A DNA stretch of 18,259 nt from CAYMRB01 sp964392615. Its GTDB lineage: Bacteria > Planctomycetota > UBA8108. The stretch is from the NCBI GenBank assembly GCA_964392615.1, contig CAYMRB010000178.1, positions 1 to 18,259 on the forward strand, read 5' to 3'. The translations under genes and the position numbers were made by a program. A model generated the notes under the pieces. It was not told the DNA's origin and did not search any database. It saw nothing but the letters and a program-made list of their open reading frames with translations. Positions 15,535-18,259 of the stretch are shown here, piece after piece. Numbering within the stretch: the first letter of the stretch is position 1; the number at the start of each line of letters is the position of its first letter.

Positions 15535-17009
15535 ATGCCACGAGCCACGGGCCAACGCATCGCTGGGATCCTCGGCGTCGGCGGCGCGGTCGCGCTGGTC
15601 ACGACCGCGATCGCCATGTGGCCATACCTCGTCGAGTCGTGGCACATCCGCCGTCTGGAGAGCTAGGATGCCGGCGAGCGCGCGGACGCGGCGCGACGGC
15701 TCGGGGAGATGCGTTCGGTGCGAGCCGTACCGGCGCTGGTCAAATCGTTCGCGCGCGACGTCGAGAGTCTCGTACCGCCGCCACGGAGCGATCTCTCGTC
15801 ACTGGAGCTCAAGCTGTCCCACGCTGTTGAGGGTGACCGGTTCAGCTGGGACTGCGGGGCCGATCGCCCCGAGACGCACGCGCTCCTCGCGATCGGCACG
15901 CCGGGCGCCGTAGCGCTGGCGGCGCGGCTCGACACGACGCCAGCGCTCGCCCGGGAGTGGGCCTTCGGCATCCTGGCACGCATGGACCCGCCGCCGATCG
16001 CGACACTCGGCAAGCTGCTCGAGCACGCCGACGTCAGGCTCCGGCACCGTGCATTGGATGTCCTCGCCGGACTCGAAGACCGGGCCGGCGACGTGGCTCC
16101 TCACCTCGCCCGAGCTCTAATGCGGGACGAGGACGTCGACGGCCTCCGCACTTCGGTGGACTCCGTCAGGTTCGTGCGGAACATGTGGCGCCACGACGCT
16201 GTCGACCTGCTCGTACGTTCCACAAACGCGAGCGTGGTCCGGCCAGCCCTCGAGCGATTTCTCGATGACGCGGACTTGCAGGTCCGCGCCGCGTCGGCGG
16301 CGGGGCTCGGAAAGCGCGGGAACGAAGAGAGCGTCGCACCGCTCAGCGCGGCGCTCGAGCGGGAGGGGCGACGCCTGAACGCCTTGGACAGAGCTTCACT
16401 ACCCGGCGAGCCCGAATTGTGTGTGCGGCTGAGTCTGTTCGTCGAGTCGGCGCTGAAGAGCCTCACGGCGCTGGGGAAGCGCGCCGAAGTGGCGATTCCG
16501 ATCCTTGTCGACATCCTGAGCGGGCCGGACACGGTCGGACCCGATTCGGTCGACACGCCGACGTCGTCGCTCGTGTTCGCGCTGGCGGAAGTCGCGACCG
16601 ACGACGACGTGCTGCGTGCCCTCGCGTCGAGCGATCCGCACACCCGTCGCTGCGGCGCCTGGGTGGTCGAGGCGCGTCTGTCGTGCCCGCCGCACGTCAT
16701 CTCGGCTCTCATCACGCGGCTCGACGACGCCGACGATACGGTCCGCAGCGCCGCCGCCAGCGCGCACGTGTCCGAGAAGGACGCGTGGCTGCCGTCGACG
16801 AGCCGCGCCTCGTCGCGGCCGCGACGCGCGCGCTCGCGACAGGGGGACGCACCGCCCGCTATTGGAGCGTACAGCTGCTCGCCGAGCTGGCGGAGCGCCA
16901 CGCGGCGGCGGGCGAAGCGCTGAGGGCCGCGCGCTCCGACGAGGACGGGCGCGTGCGGCGCGCGGTCACGAACGCCTTGACGACGTCGGGGATGACTGGC
17001 CCGGAGTGA
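15535..17009 (+). pseudogene. Decaying HEAT-repeat paralogue B2
   Basis: It aligns to B1 from ATG 15535 (MPRATGQRIAGILG) but has three lesions. Codon 44 is TAG (15664-15666), where the sisters have the Pro of LESPDA. One nucleotide is missing near 16788-16797, moving the final part (DEPRLVAAATRALATGG onwards) to another frame that ends at 17009. The Shine-Dalgarno is GGACT instead of GGAGG. Between the stop and the frameshift about 370 codons remain open and HEAT-like (for example DADLQVRAASAAGLGKRG), so loss is recent. The conserved DDTVRSAA repeat confirms its relation to B1. No alternative in-frame start with a good ribosome binding site was seen after the TAG. A truncated product from ATG 15709 would lack the membrane anchor and is unlikely. 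Confidence 0.85.
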
Positions 17010-17063
17010 CGGGCGTGAGGTACCATCTCGCCACAGGAGCCAACACTGCGTGGGAGGGCTGCC

Positions 17064-17642
17064 ATGCGAACGCTCGACTTGAAGACCGTCGCGATCCTCG
17101 TCGCGATTCTCGTCGCGATCGTCACCACACCGTCCGGCTACTCCGGCGACGAGGTCGTCGTCGAAGGCTCGATCTCGGTCGGCACCTGCGGGGCCTTCCC
17201 GCCCCTGCCGGTCTGCGTCCTCCGCGACGCAAGTGACGGAGCGCAGTACGCGCTGATCGACTTCAACGGCGACGGCGTGCACGACATCTCCGACGGACTC
17301 GGCTGCTTGAATCCCCTCCGACGGTGCGAGCGCAGCGTCCGCGTCACGGGCACGCTCGAGCGTCTCGAGTGCGATCCGATCGAAGGCTTCGGAATGGACG
17401 GCATCCGCCCGACAACGATCGAGGTCATCGCCCCGGAGTGCGGCGATGCCAACGGCAGCGGTGCGATCGACCTCTCCGACGCGATCACCATTCTGGACGG
17501 GCTCTTCGGAACGGGAACGTCAGGGAACCGCCCGTGTCCCGGCAGCTCCGATGTCAACGGCGACGGGCACCTCGACATCTCCGACGCGATCTTCCTGCTC
17601 GACAGCCTCTTCCTCGGCGGACCGGCTCCGAGGTGTCCGTGA
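17064..17642 (+). CDS. Small secreted EF-hand / dockerin-like protein
   Basis: The protein has 192 residues. The ATG at 17064 follows GGGAGGG at good spacing. Residues about 1-28 are a signal peptide (LKTVAILVAILVAIV core). A short Cys-containing domain (about 30-125) follows, then a paired dockerin-like module: DANGSGAIDLSD (128-139) and DVNGDGHLDISD (163-174), each trailed by an AIxxLDxLF helix. The Asp/Asn spacing fits calcium binding. A third loop, DFNGDGVHDISD (66-77), lies earlier inside the body of the protein. Such modules are frequent at the C-termini of planctomycete secreted proteins; no cohesin partner is seen here. The gene follows the B2 remnant by 54 nt but has its own ribosome binding site. 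It converges on the NhaA gene with only 36 nt between them. The body has no recognised family. Confidence 0.8.
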   Translation: MRTLDLKTVAILVAILVAIVTTPSGYSGDEVVVEGSISVGTCGAFPPLPVCVLRDASDGAQYALIDFNGDGVHDISDGLGCLNPLRRCERSVRVTGTLERLECDPIEGFGMDGIRPTTIEVIAPECGDANGSGAIDLSDAITILDGLFGTGTSGNRPCPGSSDVNGDGHLDISDAIFLLDSLFLGGPAPRCP

Positions 17643-17678
17643 ACCGAGGTCGATCGCGACGGCAGCCGCGGCCGCCGA

Positions 17679-18259
17679 TCAGTTGATGCAGACCGGCGAC
17701 TCTTCCGTCGGCTCGGGCGGTGGCCGCTCGGGCTTGATGCGCAGGATCCACGCGAAGACGAACGACAGGATCGCCGCGGCGAAACTGAGCAGCGCGCCCA
17801 TCTTGACCGAGTCCTGAACCGGCCCCGGATCCGGGAATGCCGCGGTCGACACGAAGAGCGCGACCGTGAAGCCGATGCCGGCGATGGCCCCGAGCACGAA
17901 CACGTGCCGGAAGTTCATGCCCTTCGGCATCTCGAGCTTGAACACCTTCGCGCCGATGTACGTGAACAGGAAGATGCCGATCGGCTTGCCGACGAGCAAT
18001 CCGAGCAACACGAGTACCGTGCCCGTGCCCGCGCTCGCGAACACGACGCCAGCGTTGACGAGGCCGAAGAGGCCGAGGAAGAGCTCGACCGGGTTCTTGA
18101 ACCAGTGCTCGAACTCGTTCAGCGTGTCGTGTCGCTGCATCTCCGACCGCATGAACAGACCGAGGTCGGTGTGCGCGTGCGGCAGCGTAGGAATGATCGG
18201 CACGAGGCCGAGCGCCGGGTGGATGCCCGCCTGCCAGAACGAGACCCACGACAGGGCCC
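17679..18259 (-). CDS. nhaA: NhaA-family Na+/H+ antiporter, N-terminal part beyond right edge
   Basis: The frame is open to the right edge, so only about 192 C-terminal residues are present. The visible text matches NhaA: AGIHPALGLVPIIP, FLGLFGLVNAGV, VGKPIGIFLF, GAIAGIGFTVALFVSTAAF and KMGALLSFAAAILSF, forming at least four membrane segments. The C-terminal tail is Pro-rich (PERPPPEPTEESPVCIN). NhaA exchanges two H+ for one Na+ across the inner membrane and supports pH and salt homeostasis. The catalytic Asp pair of E. coli NhaA would lie upstream, outside the window, so activity cannot be checked. No terminator with a T-tract is seen in the 36 nt shared with the convergent EF-hand gene. Confidence 0.9.
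   Translation of the reverse strand, partial: ALSWVSFWQAGIHPALGLVPIIPTLPHAHTDLGLFMRSEMQRHDTLNEFEHWFKNPVELFLGLFGLVNAGVVFASAGTGTVLVLLGLLVGKPIGIFLFTYIGAKVFKLEMPKGMNFRHVFVLGAIAGIGFTVALFVSTAAFPDPGPVQDSVKMGALLSFAAAILSFVFAWILRIKPERPPPEPTEESPVCIN

Larger units (their letters stand above)
10880..17009 (+). repeat. Tandem duplication of a two-gene HEAT unit (A1-B1, A2-B2)
   Basis: Four related genes have upstream regions of two kinds in alternation. A1 and A2 share one 79-nt upstream block and MPRVTGRRVAAILGALGA. B1 and B2 share another spacer (CGTGTGAGACTCG..CGACTCGCCGGA) and MPRAT(G)xRIAGILG. Start-to-start distances are 3071 nt (A) and 3056 nt (B), so one unit of about 3.06 kb has been duplicated. 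Confidence 0.8.

Noticed and set aside
17643..17678. GC-rich inverted bases between the EF-hand gene and nhaA as a bidirectional terminator
   Set aside because: The stem is short and imperfect and there is no T-tract on either strand.

Overview
This is a GC-rich bacterial window, most likely from the Planctomycetota. Three traits suggest this. Two proteins carry paired EF-hand/dockerin-like loops of the 'DxNGDGxxDISDAIxLLDxLF' type that is frequent in planctomycete secreted proteins. One protein ends in a PEP-CTERM sorting signal. Large exported hydrolases and HEAT-repeat paralogues are abundant. No rRNA, tRNA, CRISPR array, insertion sequence or integrase was recognised. The species cannot be named from the sequence.

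Layout. (1) Positions 1-5804, minus strand: a probable operon read right to left. It holds an exported double alpha/beta-hydrolase with a CE15-like first half, a membrane PAP2-type phosphatase fused to an extracellular glycosidase-like region, and a lipoprotein that runs off the left edge and carries a (Glu-Ser)9 tract. It looks like a cell-envelope or polysaccharide-processing cluster. (2) 5805-6703: a divergent intergenic region with a good sigma70-type promoter and a plus-strand PEP-CTERM protein that starts with TTG. Its rho-independent terminator lies inside the 3' coding end of the convergent gene. (3) 6704-9302, minus strand: a DUF697/YcjF-like membrane protein and a secreted right-handed beta-helix/dockerin protein. 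The latter is broken into three reading frames, and its centre appears inverted between short inverted repeats. (4) 9568-10671, plus strand: an enolase-superfamily dehydratase/epimerase of the cis-3-hydroxyproline / hydroxyproline-betaine type. (5) 10880-17009, plus strand: four membrane-anchored HEAT-repeat paralogues. Their upstream regions alternate A-B-A-B, so this is a duplicated two-gene unit with a period of about 3.06 kb. The fourth gene is decaying: it has a nonsense codon, a 1-nt frameshift and a lost Shine-Dalgarno. (6) 17064-17642: a small exported EF-hand/dockerin-like protein. (7) 17679 to the right edge, minus strand: the C-terminal part of an NhaA Na+/H+ antiporter.

How they work together. 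The left operon is the clearest functional unit: exported esterase, membrane phosphatase/glycosidase and lipoprotein. The HEAT array is the clearest evolutionary story: duplication, local sequence exchange between copies, then loss of one copy. The broken beta-helix gene with a reversed internal segment is the most unusual structure. No complete new defence or mobile system can be asserted from this window.
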